Positions 26,661-37,167 of a stretch of 64,000 nt of DNA are shown here, piece after piece. Within the stretch, counting starts at the first letter, position 1. The number at the start of each line of letters is the position of its first letter. Origin of the DNA: Microbulbifer sp. A4B17 (GTDB lineage: Bacteria > Pseudomonadota > Gammaproteobacteria > Pseudomonadales > Cellvibrionaceae). The stretch is taken from NCBI RefSeq assembly GCF_003076275.1, contig NZ_CP029064.1, positions 496,001 through 560,000 of the forward strand. Direction: 5' to 3'. The notes under the pieces were generated by a model that was not told the origin of the DNA, ran no database searches, and was given only the letters and a program-made list of their open reading frames with translations. Both the position numbers and the translations under genes were made by a program.

Positions 26661-27461
26661 TTATTGTTGTTGCAAGTTTGTACAGTAGTCAGCCAGTTTA
26701 ACAAAGTCCTCGACACTTAATGTTTCGGGGCGGCGGCTGGCATCTACAGGTAGCTGCTCGGGATCGAGTTCCGGGAACAGGGGTTTTAGGGCGTTGCGCA
26801 GGGTTTTACGGCGCTGCTGAAAGGCAATATTAACGATCCTTTCCAATAATCCTTCGTCTTTGGCGGTAAATGGCAGAGTGCTGTGGGGCACCAACCTCAC
26901 GATGGCAGAGTCTACTTTAGGGGCGGGTCGGAAGGACTGCGGGGGAACAGGGAACAGGCCCTGTACACGGCAGAAGTATTGAACCATGACACTGAGCCGC
27001 CCATAAGATTTGCTGGAAGGAGTGGCACTGAGTCGATCTACCACTTCTTTCTGCAGCATAAAATGCATATCCTGGACCTGCTCGCGAAAACTAAGCAGAT
27101 GGAACAGCAGCGGTGTGGATATGTTATACGGCAGGTTGCCGACGATACGCAGCTGCTTATCATCGGCAAAGGTGCCAAAATCAAATTTCAGCGCATCTTT
27201 CTCAATAATACTGAACTCCGGGTATTCCCTGAATTTAAATTCCAGCATCGGAATCAGGTCGCGATCCAGCTCTACAGCGGTCAGGGATGGACAGCGTTTT
27301 AGTAGTAACTCTGTAATCGCACCCTGACCCGGGCCGATTTCTACCAAGGTGTCTGTTTCCTTGGGGCCTACCGCACGAACGATGCGCTCGATAATATTTT
27401 CATCGACGAGAAAGTTTTGCCCAAAGCGTTTGCGGGCTTTGTGTTGAAAGAAGTTATCCAT
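26661..27461 (-). CDS. rsmA: 16S rRNA adenine(1518/1519)-N6 dimethyltransferase
   Basis: Also called KsgA. It dimethylates two adjacent adenosines in the 3' hairpin of 16S rRNA late in 30S assembly. The 266-residue protein shows KARKRFGQNFLVDENII, the SAM-binding VEIGPGQGAITELLL, and the catalytic NLPYNIST, then VPPQSFRPAPKVDSAIV typical of the family, and QRRKTLRNALKPLF. It lies between pdxA and apaH, as in the conserved lptD-surA-pdxA-rsmA cluster. Confidence 0.97.
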   Translation of the reverse strand: MDNFFQHKARKRFGQNFLVDENIIERIVRAVGPKETDTLVEIGPGQGAITELLLKRCPSLTAVELDRDLIPMLEFKFREYPEFSIIEKDALKFDFGTFADDKQLRIVGNLPYNISTPLLFHLLSFREQVQDMHFMLQKEVVDRLSATPSSKSYGRLSVMVQYFCRVQGLFPVPPQSFRPAPKVDSAIVRLVPHSTLPFTAKDEGLLERIVNIAFQQRRKTLRNALKPLFPELDPEQLPVDASRRPETLSVEDFVKLADYCTNLQQQ

Positions 27462-27613
27462 TGATATATCTGAAACCTGGATGATTAATTTTGCAGTTAA
27501 GTCTCGGAATTCTAGAGGGTGGCTCAGTTGATATGTCCATTAGGGCCTATCACTGCGCTCACATGAGTGAGGATATGGTTCACACTTTTCTCCAGGTAAG
27601 TTTTGAGTGCTGG

Positions 27614-28597
27614 TTAGGGATTGCGCAACTCGGCTAGTGAGATGGCCTGGGTCAGAGCTGCTTTGAGGCTGCCACAGTCTGCAGAGCCAGTGCCCGCAAT
27701 ATTGAGAGCTGTGCCATGGTCTACTGAAGTGCGGATAAAGGGTAGCCCCAAAGTGATATTGACGGCATGGCCAAAACCCTTGAATTTTAACACTGGTAGT
27801 CCCTGGTCGTGATACATAGCTAAAACGGCGTCGCATTCAGATAAATGCGGTGGGGTAAAAAGAGTGTCTGCGGGCAGTGGGCCCTTTAGTGATACACCTC
27901 GGCTACGCAAGTGCTCAAGTGCAGGTTCAATAATTTCTATTTCTTCCCTGCCCAGATGTCCCCCCTCTCCGGCGTGGGGGTTAAGGCCACATACGCTGAT
28001 ACGGGGATTGGGGATTCCAAAGTGTTCCTGCAAACTGGTGTCGAGGATGGTAATAATCTGTTCCAGAAGCGGGCGATTGATCGCACCGCTTACATCTTTT
28101 AGGGGAAGGTGGGTTGTTACAAGGGCAACTCGGAGGTCTTCTGCTGCCAGCATCATAACGACACGCTCAACCCCGGCTTTTTCGGCAAAGAACTCTGTAT
28201 GGCCGCTAAATGAGGTTCCGGCTTCGTTAATAATGCCCTTGTGTACTGGCCCTGTTACGAGGGCGTCAAACTGGCCTGCCAGGCAACCCTCTGCTGCAAC
28301 TGAAAGGGTTTCCAAAACATAGTGTGCATTGGCAGCATTCAGCATTCCTGGTCGAGCTGACTCGGCCATGGGAATGGGCAGGGTGTAGAGGGTACCGGGA
28401 GGCGTTCCCGCTGTTCCCGCAGTAGGCAAAGGGAGGAGCTTGAGAGGCAACTTCAAAGCCCCAGCGGTATCCATCAGTAACTGGGGGTCAGCAATTGCGA
28501 CAATCTGTGCCGAAGAGCTCTCTTGTGCAATCTTTACTGCGAGCTCTGGGCCGATACCTGCGGGTTCTCCGGGGGTGAATGCAATTTTAGGAGCCAT
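27614..28597 (-). CDS. pdxA: 4-hydroxythreonine-4-phosphate dehydrogenase
   Basis: Pyridoxal phosphate synthesis enzyme (NAD-dependent oxidation of 4-phosphohydroxy-threonine), 327 residues. Family blocks: IAFTPGEPAGIGPEL, DALVTGPVHKGIINEAG, SGHTEFFAEKAG, LVTTHLPLKDV, the metal-binding GLNPHAGEGGHLG and YHDQGLPVLKFKGF, and FIRTSVDHGTALNIAG. It lies downstream of surA beyond a terminator; a 152-base gap follows before rsmA. Confidence 0.97.
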   Translation of the reverse strand: MAPKIAFTPGEPAGIGPELAVKIAQESSSAQIVAIADPQLLMDTAGALKLPLKLLPLPTAGTAGTPPGTLYTLPIPMAESARPGMLNAANAHYVLETLSVAAEGCLAGQFDALVTGPVHKGIINEAGTSFSGHTEFFAEKAGVERVVMMLAAEDLRVALVTTHLPLKDVSGAINRPLLEQIITILDTSLQEHFGIPNPRISVCGLNPHAGEGGHLGREEIEIIEPALEHLRSRGVSLKGPLPADTLFTPPHLSECDAVLAMYHDQGLPVLKFKGFGHAVNITLGLPFIRTSVDHGTALNIAGTGSADCGSLKAALTQAISLAELRNP

Positions 28598-28621
28598 TGA
28601 TATATAACTTTCCTATTGCTA

Positions 28622-28651
28622 CAAAAAAAAACCGGGCACAGGGCCCGGTCT
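28622..28651 (-). terminator. Terminator after surA
   Basis: Reverse strand ACCGGGC-CCTGT-GCCCGGT followed by a run of nine T residues, 20 bases past the surA stop. pdxA must then be read either by partial read-through or by its own promoter in the short gap. Confidence 0.9.
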
Positions 28652-28670
28652 TTCCCGCTGACAAAGCGGT

Positions 28671-30014
28671 TTACGGTTGATTCTCTGAGCCCTCAGTGGT
28701 CTCAGAATCCGGCAGTTTGATTTCTACGTATGCCTGGTCGCGAATTTCACGGCGCCAGTTTTGCAGTTCCTCTTCGTAGCGGCGGTTACGCAGCAAGTTG
28801 GCGGCTTGATTGCGGATATATTGGTCGGTCATATCCTGTTTGCGGCGATCTTCAACCTGCAGGATATGCCAGCCAAACTGGCTGCGGAAGGGCAGGCTAA
28901 TACTGCCGATCTCAGTTCCATCCATCGCCTGGGTAAACTCTGGCACAAACTGCCCGGGCATAGACCAGCCAAGATCGCCGCCGGATAGCATCGAGCCAAT
29001 ATCTTCTGAATTCTCACGGGCCAACTCGCCAAAGTTGTCGCTGGCCATGGCCTCTTCGCGCAATTCGATCAGCTTATTGTAGGCTTGGTCGTCAGTGAGA
29101 ATAGCGGATGGTTTGAGCAGGATATGGCGCACTTTTGTCTGCTCTACCAGCTGCTCGCTGGCACCTTTCTGTGCGTGAATTTTCAATAGGTGAAAACCTG
29201 CGTCACTACGGAAAGGCTCGGTAATATCGCCGGCCTTTAAGTCAGTGAGGGCATCCGCAAATAGGGTTGGGAGCTCGACGGTTTTGCGCCAGCCTAGATC
29301 CCCGCCGGAGAGGGCATTCTGACCTGCAGAGTTTGCGATGGCCAAGCGGCGGAAGTCGGCACCGTCCCTGGCCTGCTGAGCCAGGTCTTCGGCTTTCTCC
29401 CGCGCCTGTGTAACTTCACTGGTAGGAGCGCTGGAGCTTACGGGAATCAGGATATGGCCCAGCTCAAACTGGGGAGACTTCCAGAATTCCCCTTCCTTGG
29501 AACGCAGGAAGTTATCGATATCCTGGTCAGTAATCTGAATCCGGCGGTTAACACTGCCTTGCTCTACACGGCGAATCATCAGCTCCTGACGGATTTGCTG
29601 ACGAAAGCTCTTCATACTCATGCCGTCTGCGAGCAGGCGTTGGCGGAATATTTCGGGGCTGACCCCCGCGTTTTGCTGAACCCTGGCGATAGCCTGATCC
29701 AGCTCTGACTCGGAAACAGTTACACCGGCACGGGACGCCATCTGTAGTTGCAGGCGCTCGATAATCAGCTGTTCGAGCACTTGTCGGCGCAGGATTTCCA
29801 CTGGGGGAGCCTGTACCTGTTGTGCCTGGATCTGGCTTGTAATGGTGTTCATGCGCTGAGACAGTTCACTTGCCATTACAACATCGTCATCAACAACAGC
29901 GACTACCCGGTCAAGGTTCCTGACTTGTGCAGTGGCGGAAGCGGCGATGAGGGCGCCAGCCGCCAGTACGGGTGCCAGGCCCAATTTCGGTACGAACTTC
30001 TTAATTATTCTCAT
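28671..30014 (-). CDS. surA: Periplasmic chaperone SurA
   Basis: Parvulin-like chaperone/peptidyl-prolyl isomerase that guides outer-membrane proteins, LptD among them, to the BAM complex. It has 447 residues. Signal peptide to about residue 29 (VLAAGALIAASATAQ), SurA N-domain with RVVAVVDDDVVMASEL, and two parvulin domains containing FELGHILIPV, GDLGWRKTVELP, and VRHILLKPS, GDLGWSMPGQFVPEF, HILQVEDRR. It starts one base inside the end of lptD (TGATG). Confidence 0.97.
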   Translation of the reverse strand: MRIIKKFVPKLGLAPVLAAGALIAASATAQVRNLDRVVAVVDDDVVMASELSQRMNTITSQIQAQQVQAPPVEILRRQVLEQLIIERLQLQMASRAGVTVSESELDQAIARVQQNAGVSPEIFRQRLLADGMSMKSFRQQIRQELMIRRVEQGSVNRRIQITDQDIDNFLRSKEGEFWKSPQFELGHILIPVSSSAPTSEVTQAREKAEDLAQQARDGADFRRLAIANSAGQNALSGGDLGWRKTVELPTLFADALTDLKAGDITEPFRSDAGFHLLKIHAQKGASEQLVEQTKVRHILLKPSAILTDDQAYNKLIELREEAMASDNFGELARENSEDIGSMLSGGDLGWSMPGQFVPEFTQAMDGTEIGSISLPFRSQFGWHILQVEDRRKQDMTDQYIRNQAANLLRNRRYEEELQNWRREIRDQAYVEIKLPDSETTEGSENQP

Positions 30015-32623
30015 CACTGTTTCAGCTCTTCTCTCTGATCAAAGTTGGCAATCCCCTGGGTCAGCATTTCTGTCACGGTTGAACCAAAGCCCGCTAAGCC
30101 TTTGAGTTCGACTTCAAGGTAAATACCCTCGTCGTACTCAAGGTCTTCAGCAGAGACAACCCCTGCGAGATCATTGTCCAGTGTGCGTCGCCACACTAGT
30201 CGGGTACGGTAGCAGCAGTCGTCATATTCGATACCTGCCAGGTATTCCAGTTCCCGATTCAAAGTAAGATCATAGCTGGCACCAGCCATGAGTGAGGTAT
30301 GAGTACCAAGTGGGAGGACAGTTGAGGCATTTAGTTGACTCACGGTTTCATCTTCATCTTCGTCCTCATCATCGTCATCCGTTGAGTCCGGGCGCTCGTA
30401 GTAATAGCTTAAATTAAAGATGCGGAAGTCGTCATCAAGATAGCGCAGGCTGAAATTGCCGCGATTAATATTGTGCTCACTATCTTCATATACCAGCTCA
30501 GTACCCAAACGCAGGGATTCGAAAGGGCGACTCTCGATTCGTGCAGCCAGCTCTGACCGTTGGGTATCCTCAATGTAAGAGTCACGGCCAATTTGCCGGT
30601 CACTGGAGTAATAGACTTGCCCGACACTGGCTGAGAAGAGATCCCGACCACTGACTGGGTCGATATAGCGGGTTGTCAGGCCAAGGGCAATTCTGTCCGC
30701 ATCGTCGATTCGGTCATTACCAGTAAACCGGCTATCGCGGAATAGCTGGTCATAACTGAAAGTGTAAAGTGACGTGTCGTACAGCAGGTTGTTACTATTT
30801 GGGTCGATCTCAACTTCAGGGTCGACGTCGTCAGCGCGATCGCTTATATCAAAGAAATCACTCTGATCAGCATTGCTGCTGATCAGGGTAAACAGCCGTG
30901 GCTCCAGAGTCTGGATAAAGTCGCGATTAAACAGGTGGCTATCCCGTTCGAAATAGAGCCCTGTATCTAGTATGAACTGTGCCGCAGCAGCATCGGGGGT
31001 ATCGTCGGCATCCTCAGGTAGAAACAGGTCACTCACGCTGTAAGCTAGGTAGCGTCCTGCTATTCCTGGCTTGAAATATCCCCAGAGCCACTCTTTATCC
31101 CAGTAAAACTCATAGTCGAGGCGCAGTCGATCTGCGGTGATAAAGTCCCGAGTTTGAGTTGTGACACTATCGGGGTCATCGGTGTCTTCAATGAATCTGA
31201 TGGTCTGTGTGTCGCTGTGATCCCAGCTGGTGACTTCATTTTGCATAGTCAGCAGCCAGTCATTCCAACGGTAATCACCATCGACATCAAAACGGGGGTA
31301 TTGGGCAAATGTATCGAAGGCGTCGTTTTCTAGTACTTGATAGTCCTGGGTACGTAAGGTTGCTTTCCAGTGCTCGCTGCGTAGTAACCCCTGGACTTTC
31401 TGACTAACTCGGGTTTCCGCATTGATATCGAGGTTTGCGGTGCTCAAATCGCGGAAATAGTCCGGGTCACTGACCTTGGTATAGTCGATATCAGTACGCC
31501 AGACACTGCCACTGTATCCCCCTTGCTGCTCCAAACTGATCAGCCAGCGGTCTTCACCTTTGTAGGGAAGTACCAGATCCTCCGGGAAGCCCTCGTCAAT
31601 CAGCTCCTGGGCAAGATCGTTGTTGCCGCCGTCGTCGTCGGGCAGATCGGCTACGCGAATTTCGGTACTGAACATTTCCGCTAAGTGGCGGAATTCAACT
31701 TCGAGACCGGTCCCACGGTACTGGATATGGCGTGGGGATATAGTGGCGTCCATCTGGGGCGCAATATTCCAGTAGTAAGGGATGGCGAGGTCCCAGCCAT
31801 TCTTGTCACTGTTACTGAGGGTAGGAAACAGGAAGCCGGACATGCGCGCATCGCCTACAGGAAAGCGGAAATACGGCAGATACAAGACAGGCACATCCAA
31901 AATCCTAAGGCGCACATCTCGTGCAGTGCCCTGGCTCTCTACCTCATCAATATTGATCTCGCGTCCAGTTAATTGCCAGAACTCTCGCCCGGGCTCACAG
32001 CGGGTATAAGTGCCCTCGGTGAGAGTTAATTCGCCACTGGTTTGACGTGCAACCAGCTCGGCGTCCCCATGAATAAAAGCATCGTGAACCACATAGGTGG
32101 CGTCTTCAATGGAGGCGGCTTCGCTTTCTGTATGAACTTCGGCTGAAGAGCCACGGATCAGTAAACTGGGCTCTCGAAGCTCAATAGCGCCATTCAGGGT
32201 GGCAATATTTTCCTGGCGATTCAGTGTGACCTGATCGGCAAACAGCTGCCGGTATCCCTGGGTTATATGTACATTGCCACTCAGCTCGGCAGAACCGTCC
32301 TCCAGCCACTGCGACTTCTCTGCTGTCGCTCTGAGAGGGGCCTCACCAGGGGGAAGATCAGAGCCGGGATAGTTGCGCGGTGGAGCTACAAAGGCGCCGG
32401 AACATACTGCGGGTAGATTGGCTTGTTCCTCGGGGGTCAGCTCGGAGCGGGGCAACCAGTCCAGGTACAAATAGGGATTGTAGTCGGGGTCAGGATAAGG
32501 CTCGCCTTGGTTGGCTTGCGCCCACAGCGGCTGCACAGCGATCAGGCCGAGGGCGACAGAGCGGGCTTGGGAGTTTTTAGCTATCGCCAGAGCAAGGCGA
32601 CGCCACCGGGAGACTTCAAGCAT
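30014..32623 (-). CDS. lptD: LPS-assembly outer-membrane protein LptD
   Basis: Beta-barrel that inserts lipopolysaccharide into the outer leaflet with LptE, 869 residues. A signal peptide ends near WAQA at about 36. An OstA-like N-terminal domain spans about 100-220; the rest is the barrel. Four cysteines fit the family's disulfides: one in AVCSGAF, one in TRCEPGREF and an adjacent pair in YDDCCYRTRLV near the C-terminus. An Asp/Glu-rich loop (about 745-755) is unusual. The ATG at 32623 is used rather than a TTG one codon before. It heads the lptD-surA unit, divergent from amgK. Confidence 0.95.
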   Translation of the reverse strand: MLEVSRWRRLALAIAKNSQARSVALGLIAVQPLWAQANQGEPYPDPDYNPYLYLDWLPRSELTPEEQANLPAVCSGAFVAPPRNYPGSDLPPGEAPLRATAEKSQWLEDGSAELSGNVHITQGYRQLFADQVTLNRQENIATLNGAIELREPSLLIRGSSAEVHTESEAASIEDATYVVHDAFIHGDAELVARQTSGELTLTEGTYTRCEPGREFWQLTGREINIDEVESQGTARDVRLRILDVPVLYLPYFRFPVGDARMSGFLFPTLSNSDKNGWDLAIPYYWNIAPQMDATISPRHIQYRGTGLEVEFRHLAEMFSTEIRVADLPDDDGGNNDLAQELIDEGFPEDLVLPYKGEDRWLISLEQQGGYSGSVWRTDIDYTKVSDPDYFRDLSTANLDINAETRVSQKVQGLLRSEHWKATLRTQDYQVLENDAFDTFAQYPRFDVDGDYRWNDWLLTMQNEVTSWDHSDTQTIRFIEDTDDPDSVTTQTRDFITADRLRLDYEFYWDKEWLWGYFKPGIAGRYLAYSVSDLFLPEDADDTPDAAAAQFILDTGLYFERDSHLFNRDFIQTLEPRLFTLISSNADQSDFFDISDRADDVDPEVEIDPNSNNLLYDTSLYTFSYDQLFRDSRFTGNDRIDDADRIALGLTTRYIDPVSGRDLFSASVGQVYYSSDRQIGRDSYIEDTQRSELAARIESRPFESLRLGTELVYEDSEHNINRGNFSLRYLDDDFRIFNLSYYYERPDSTDDDDEDEDEDETVSQLNASTVLPLGTHTSLMAGASYDLTLNRELEYLAGIEYDDCCYRTRLVWRRTLDNDLAGVVSAEDLEYDEGIYLEVELKGLAGFGSTVTEMLTQGIANFDQREELKQ

Positions 32624-32921
32624 CAAACGATATGTTCCAGCTATCTTTTAGTGTTTCTTTATCGATGGATATGTGCGACAGCTTTCGAGCCGGGGCGCGC
32701 AAAATCATCGTCCGATTCTACTTGAATGTAGAAGTGGTTAATAGCCGTACTGGAGCCGTAATGTTAAAGCTTGAAACTCAGTCCTGAAACGCAAATTACC
32801 TGGAACTCGTGTTCTGTTTTTGTGTAAGGCAAAGCAGAGGCTCTAATAAATAGTGATGGTGTCTCTGGACGCAGAGGGGCTCAGGGTTAAAATGCAGCTA
32901 GAAACATTTGGAAGTCATAAG

Positions 32922-34004
32922 ATGAGTCTAAGATCGAGCGGTGAAGTTGAGCAGGGGGGCGAGATTGACTCCGATTCCAGACGCGATGCATTGAGTGAGT
33001 GGGTTGGCGAGGCCCTGGATATGGGTGCTCCGGCTGATTTATCGCCCCTGGCGGGAGATGCCGGGTTTCGGCGTTATTTCCGCACTCAAACCGAGCCGCC
33101 GCTGATAGCGGTGGACACTCCTCCCCAGCTGACTAACCCCGCGCGCTTTGTGGCCCTGGCTGATTACTTGCGTCGAAACGGCATCCATACGCCGATGGTG
33201 GTTGCCGCAGATACCGCCGAGGGCTATCTGTTGCTGGAGGATCTGGGTGATACCCAGTTGTATAGTGTGCTCAACAGTGACAGTGTTGAGGGACTCTACG
33301 CAGAGGTAATGAGTGAACTTTTATGCCTGCAGCAAATCCCTTTTGAGGAACAATTATTCCCCACTTATAGCCGCGAACTGCTTCTTAAGGAAATGCAGGT
33401 TATGCCAGAGTGGCTGGTGCGAGAGCTGCTCAGCTACCAGCTTGGTGAGCGGGAAGAAAAAATGTTGGAGCATACCTTTGAGTTGTTGCTCAACAGTGCA
33501 GAAGAGCAGCCCCACACTATTGTTCACCGGGATTACCACAGTCGCAATTTGATGATCCGCGATGGGGAAAGGCCGGGGATTGTCGATTTTCAGGATGCTG
33601 TGTGGGGGCCTGCTACCTACGATCTGGTGTCTCTACTCAGAGATTGCTATATCCGCTGGCCCCGCGAGCGGGTAGAGCGCTGGGTGCTGGCTTATGCCGC
33701 CACTGCTGAAGCGGCAGGTGTTATGCAACCAGTGGATCCGCAACTCTATCTTCGTTGGTTCGACTGGATGGGGTTACAGCGCCATATTAAAGTACTGGGT
33801 CTATTCCCGCGTCTCAGTCTGCGGGATGGGAAGCAGGGCTACCTGCAGCATCTGCCCCTTGTGATTCGCTATGTTTTGGAAACCGCTGGACGCTACCCTG
33901 AGCTGAAGCCATTTGTCGAATGGTTCAGCGGCACCCTGCTGCCGCAGATAGAGCCTCTGCCCTGGTACTGCGATTACCGCTGTGCCGGTGATCAGCTGAA
34001 GTAG
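32922..34004 (+). CDS. amgK: N-acetylmuramate/N-acetylglucosamine kinase AmgK
   Basis: A 360-residue kinase of the aminoglycoside phosphotransferase fold. AmgK phosphorylates MurNAc at the anomeric position in the wall-recycling route that bypasses the fosfomycin target. Motifs: GDAGFRRYFR near the N-terminus, DLGDTQLYSVL, the Brenner-type HRDYHSRNLMI with the catalytic Asp, and IVDFQDAVWGPATYDLVSLL. The start is uncertain: ATG at 32922 follows GGAAG; two upstream ATGs (32853/32856 and 32892) would add up to 23 residues. It is divergent from lptD and just before murU, the gene order known from Pseudomonas. Confidence 0.87.
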   Translation: MSLRSSGEVEQGGEIDSDSRRDALSEWVGEALDMGAPADLSPLAGDAGFRRYFRTQTEPPLIAVDTPPQLTNPARFVALADYLRRNGIHTPMVVAADTAEGYLLLEDLGDTQLYSVLNSDSVEGLYAEVMSELLCLQQIPFEEQLFPTYSRELLLKEMQVMPEWLVRELLSYQLGEREEKMLEHTFELLLNSAEEQPHTIVHRDYHSRNLMIRDGERPGIVDFQDAVWGPATYDLVSLLRDCYIRWPRERVERWVLAYAATAEAAGVMQPVDPQLYLRWFDWMGLQRHIKVLGLFPRLSLRDGKQGYLQHLPLVIRYVLETAGRYPELKPFVEWFSGTLLPQIEPLPWYCDYRCAGDQLK

Positions 34005-34033
34005 GCCGTACGAAAACTGTACAGATTAATTTA

Positions 34034-34741
34034 ATGAGCAAACCCAAAAAGAATTCCCCTTTGACTGCCATGGTATTGGCAGCAGGTTTTGGGCGCCGTA
34101 TGCGCCCACTGACGGATCAAACTCCAAAGCCCCTGTTGCCGGTTGCCGGTAAGCCCCTGATTGAATATGCAATTGAGCGCTTGGCAGCTATTGGTGTGCA
34201 AAAGGTCGTGATTAATCTGGGCTACTTGGGATCCAAAATTCGTCAACAGCTCGGTTCTGGTTCCCGCTGGGGGTTAGATATTCACTACTCTGTCGAGCAT
34301 GAGGAGGAGCCACTGGAAACTGCCGGGGGGATTCTCAAGGCTCTGCCACTGATCGGAGATTCATCTTTTCTGGTGGTTAATGGTGACGTCTGGTGTGACT
34401 ATGACCTGTCGCAATGGATCGAGAGGCCGCTGCCGGAGTCATGCCCTGGACGTCTTTTGATGGTCCCCAATCCTCCCCATAACCCCGATGGAGATTTTGG
34501 CATAGAAAGTGGCTTGCTGTCGGGTACAGCCAAGCCCCGTTATACCTTTGCCGGTATTAGCTGGCTGCGAGCTGAAACCCTCACTAAATACCCGAAGCGT
34601 CGCGAGTGCTTTGGTCTTGGAGAAGTGTTCACCTTTAATGAGGACAAGCTACAAGCTGAACTCTATGAGGGCGACTGGTGCGATGTGGGGACCCCCGAGC
34701 GCCTGGAAAATTTAGATCGCCGACTGACTGGCGAAAGTTGA
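34034..34741 (+). CDS. murU: MurNAc-1-phosphate uridylyltransferase MurU
   Basis: A 235-residue nucleotidyltransferase converting MurNAc-1-phosphate to UDP-MurNAc, the step after AmgK. N-terminal signature [34 protein letters not shown], then [13 protein letters not shown] (metal-binding Asp) and [14 protein letters not shown] at the end. Length and motifs match MurU-type sugar-phosphate nucleotidyltransferases. It follows amgK by about 30 bases and runs on toward rpe. Confidence 0.92.
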   Translation: MSKPKKNSPLTAMVLAAGFGRRMRPLTDQTPKPLLPVAGKPLIEYAIERLAAIGVQKVVINLGYLGSKIRQQLGSGSRWGLDIHYSVEHEEEPLETAGGILKALPLIGDSSFLVVNGDVWCDYDLSQWIERPLPESCPGRLLMVPNPPHNPDGDFGIESGLLSGTAKPRYTFAGISWLRAETLTKYPKRRECFGLGEVFTFNEDKLQAELYEGDWCDVGTPERLENLDRRLTGES

Positions 34742-34760
34742 GTTACCAAAGGATATTTTG

Positions 34761-35423
34761 ATGTCAGATTACAAGATCGCTCCCTCTATTCTCTCCGCAG
34801 ATTTCGCACGTTTGGGTGAAGAGGTGGACAATGTGTTGGCAGCCGGAGCGGACTGGGTGCATTTTGATGTGATGGACAATCACTATGTGCCAAATCTCAC
34901 GATTGGTCCTATGGTATGCCAGGCACTGCGCAAACACGGTGTTGAAGCTCCGATTGATGTGCACCTGATGGTGGAGCCGGTGGATGAAATGATTCGCATG
35001 TTCGCTGATGCCGGAGCTACCTATATTACGTTTCACCCAGAAGCCTCTCGTCATCCGGACCGCTCCCTGCAATTGATCCGCAGCCTCGGCTGTAAAGCCG
35101 GGCTGGTATTCAATCCAGCCAGTGGTCTCGATGCCGCCAAGTATGTGATGGATAAGCTGGATATGATCCTGCTGATGTCAGTAAACCCGGGGTTTGGTGG
35201 GCAGAAGTTTATCCCAAGTACCCTTACCAAGTTAAAAGAAGCCCGCAAGCTGATTGATGAGTCTGGGTTTGATATTCGCCTTGAGATTGACGGCGGTGTA
35301 AATCGCGACAATATTGCTGAAATTGCCGCAGCTGGAGCGGATATCTTTGTCGCAGGCTCTGCCATCTTTAATACTCCAGACTACGCTGAAGTGATTGCGG
35401 CCATGCGCAAGAGTCTGGCTTAA
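34761..35423 (+). CDS. rpe: Ribulose-phosphate 3-epimerase
   Basis: Pentose phosphate enzyme interconverting ribulose-5-phosphate and xylulose-5-phosphate, 220 residues, TIM barrel. Motifs: [30 protein letters not shown] (metal-binding His/Asp), [13 protein letters not shown] [23 protein letters not shown], and [11 protein letters not shown]. The ATG at 34761 is preferred to the TTG one codon before. In relatives a phosphoglycolate phosphatase gene follows and precedes trpE; here it is absent. Confidence 0.97.
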   Translation: MSDYKIAPSILSADFARLGEEVDNVLAAGADWVHFDVMDNHYVPNLTIGPMVCQALRKHGVEAPIDVHLMVEPVDEMIRMFADAGATYITFHPEASRHPDRSLQLIRSLGCKAGLVFNPASGLDAAKYVMDKLDMILLMSVNPGFGGQKFIPSTLTKLKEARKLIDESGFDIRLEIDGGVNRDNIAEIAAAGADIFVAGSAIFNTPDYAEVIAAMRKSLA

Positions 35424-35433
35424 TTTACAAAAC

Positions 35434-35457
35434 TGGCGGGTAATCTCTTGCCCGCCA
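35434..35457. other. Hairpin downstream of rpe
   Basis: TGGCGGG, a 10-base loop and CCCGCCA form a perfect 7-base-pair stem starting 10 bases after the rpe stop. No T run follows on the plus strand, so termination is uncertain; the rest of the gap to trpE shows no tryptophan-codon-rich leader peptide. Confidence 0.4.
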
Positions 35458-35655
35458 TAGACGGGATTTGTTAACTTGTGCGCCTGCACTGAGGGAATTT
35501 CCGTGAACCACTCTTTCTCCCTGACAAACAGTTGGCGATGGCGCCACTGACCTTTTGAGGCCCAATCGAAGCATGGCGATTGAGGCACCTTTCCCGTGGG
35601 CGCTGCTTATACTCTGGCGCCAATCATAAAGAATGAAAAATTGATCGGAGTCTCC

Positions 35656-37167
35656 ATGACCCCTACTGAATACGCTCAACTTGCGTCTGAGGGTTATAAC
35701 CGTATCCCCCTGGTAAGGCGCGTACTGGCGGATATTGAAACGCCACTGTCCACCTATTTGAAACTGGCCGGAGGCCGTTACAGCTATTTGCTGGAATCGG
35801 TCCAGGGCGGGGAGAAGTGGGGACGCTATTCCATTATTGGTTTACCTGCGCGGACTCTGCTCAGGGTTAAGGGCACTGACATCACTGTGGAAACTGATGG
35901 AGAGGTTGTAGAGAGCCACAGCGCCGCCGACCCTCTGGAGTTTGTTGAACGGTTTCAGCAGCGCTATCAGGTACCTGAATTAGCGGATCTACCACGTTTT
36001 AACGGCGGGCTGGTGGGTTATTTTGGGTATGACTGTGTGCGCTATATCGAACCGCGCCTGGCCGCCAGTACTCCGCCGGATACCCTGGGTAATCCTGATA
36101 TCCTTTTGATGGTCAGCGATGAATTGGTAGTTTTTGACAATCTTGCCGGTGCGGTAATTCTGATTGTCCATGCAAATACCAATGAAGAAGCTGCCTACGA
36201 AAAAGCCCAGCAGCGCCTGAACCAATTGGTAGGCCAGTTAGCGCAACCGCTGCCGGATACTGTACCTCTCGATTTGCATGGGCGCGGCATTGATGAGAGT
36301 GAATTCCAATCCCACTTTGGCGAGAACAACTTTAAGCGCGCAGTAGACCGGGTTAAAGAGTACGTGCTTGCCGGTGATGTGATGCAGGTGGTGCCCTCCC
36401 AGCGCCTGTCTGCGCCTTTCGATGCGCCGCCACTCAATTTTTACCGTGCTTTACGCAGTTTGAACCCTTCGCCGTATATGTATTTCCTCGATCTGGGTGA
36501 CCACCATGTGGTGGGTTCCAGCCCAGAAATTTTGGTGCATTTAGAAGAGGGGGAGATGACTGTGCGACCTCTGGCGGGAACCCGTCATCGGGGAGCCACT
36601 GAGGAGGAGGATCTTGCCCTGGAGGAAGAGCTGTTGGCAGATCCCAAAGAACTCGCTGAACATCTGATGCTGATTGACCTGGGGCGCAATGATATCGGCA
36701 GAGTGGCTGATACTGGCAGTGTCAAAGTCACCGACCAAATGTTTGTCGAGCGCTATTCCCACGTGATGCATATTACCTCCAATGTTGTCGGCCGGTTAAA
36801 GCCGGGCCTCACCGCAATGGATGCTCTGCGCGCGGCACTGCCGGCCGGTACCCTGTCGGGGGCCCCCAAGATTCGCGCTATGGAAATTATCGATGAGCTG
36901 GAGCCAGAAAAGCGTGGCATTTACGGTGGGGCGGTCGGCTACCTGGCTTGGAATGGCAATATGGATACCGCTATCGCCATTCGCACAGCAGTTATCAAGG
37001 ATGGCCGACTATATGTGCAGGCGGGAGCTGGCCTGGTGGCCGACTCCGATCCGCAGTCAGAGTGGAATGAAACAATGAATAAGGCCCGAGCGCTTTTCCG
37101 CGCTGCCGGTATGGCGCTGGCCAAGAGTAGTGACCCTTTAAAGATCGAGCAAGATGAGCGAAGTTAG
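35656..37167 (+). CDS. trpE: Anthranilate synthase component I
   Basis: Large subunit (503 residues) that makes anthranilate from chorismate with ammonia supplied by TrpG. N-terminal feedback region: [22 protein letters not shown] and [18 protein letters not shown], which includes the LLES tryptophan-binding motif. Catalytic part: [47 protein letters not shown] and [22 protein letters not shown]. The ATG at 35656 matches the family; the ORF is open 20 codons upstream. Its last 14 bases overlap the ion-channel gene. Confidence 0.97.
   Translation: MTPTEYAQLASEGYNRIPLVRRVLADIETPLSTYLKLAGGRYSYLLESVQGGEKWGRYSIIGLPARTLLRVKGTDITVETDGEVVESHSAADPLEFVERFQQRYQVPELADLPRFNGGLVGYFGYDCVRYIEPRLAASTPPDTLGNPDILLMVSDELVVFDNLAGAVILIVHANTNEEAAYEKAQQRLNQLVGQLAQPLPDTVPLDLHGRGIDESEFQSHFGENNFKRAVDRVKEYVLAGDVMQVVPSQRLSAPFDAPPLNFYRALRSLNPSPYMYFLDLGDHHVVGSSPEILVHLEEGEMTVRPLAGTRHRGATEEEDLALEEELLADPKELAEHLMLIDLGRNDIGRVADTGSVKVTDQMFVERYSHVMHITSNVVGRLKPGLTAMDALRAALPAGTLSGAPKIRAMEIIDELEPEKRGIYGGAVGYLAWNGNMDTAIAIRTAVIKDGRLYVQAGAGLVADSDPQSEWNETMNKARALFRAAGMALAKSSDPLKIEQDERS

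Noticed and set aside
35424..35655. trp attenuator leader peptide
   Set aside because: No short frame with adjacent Trp codons followed by alternative hairpins was found before trpE.
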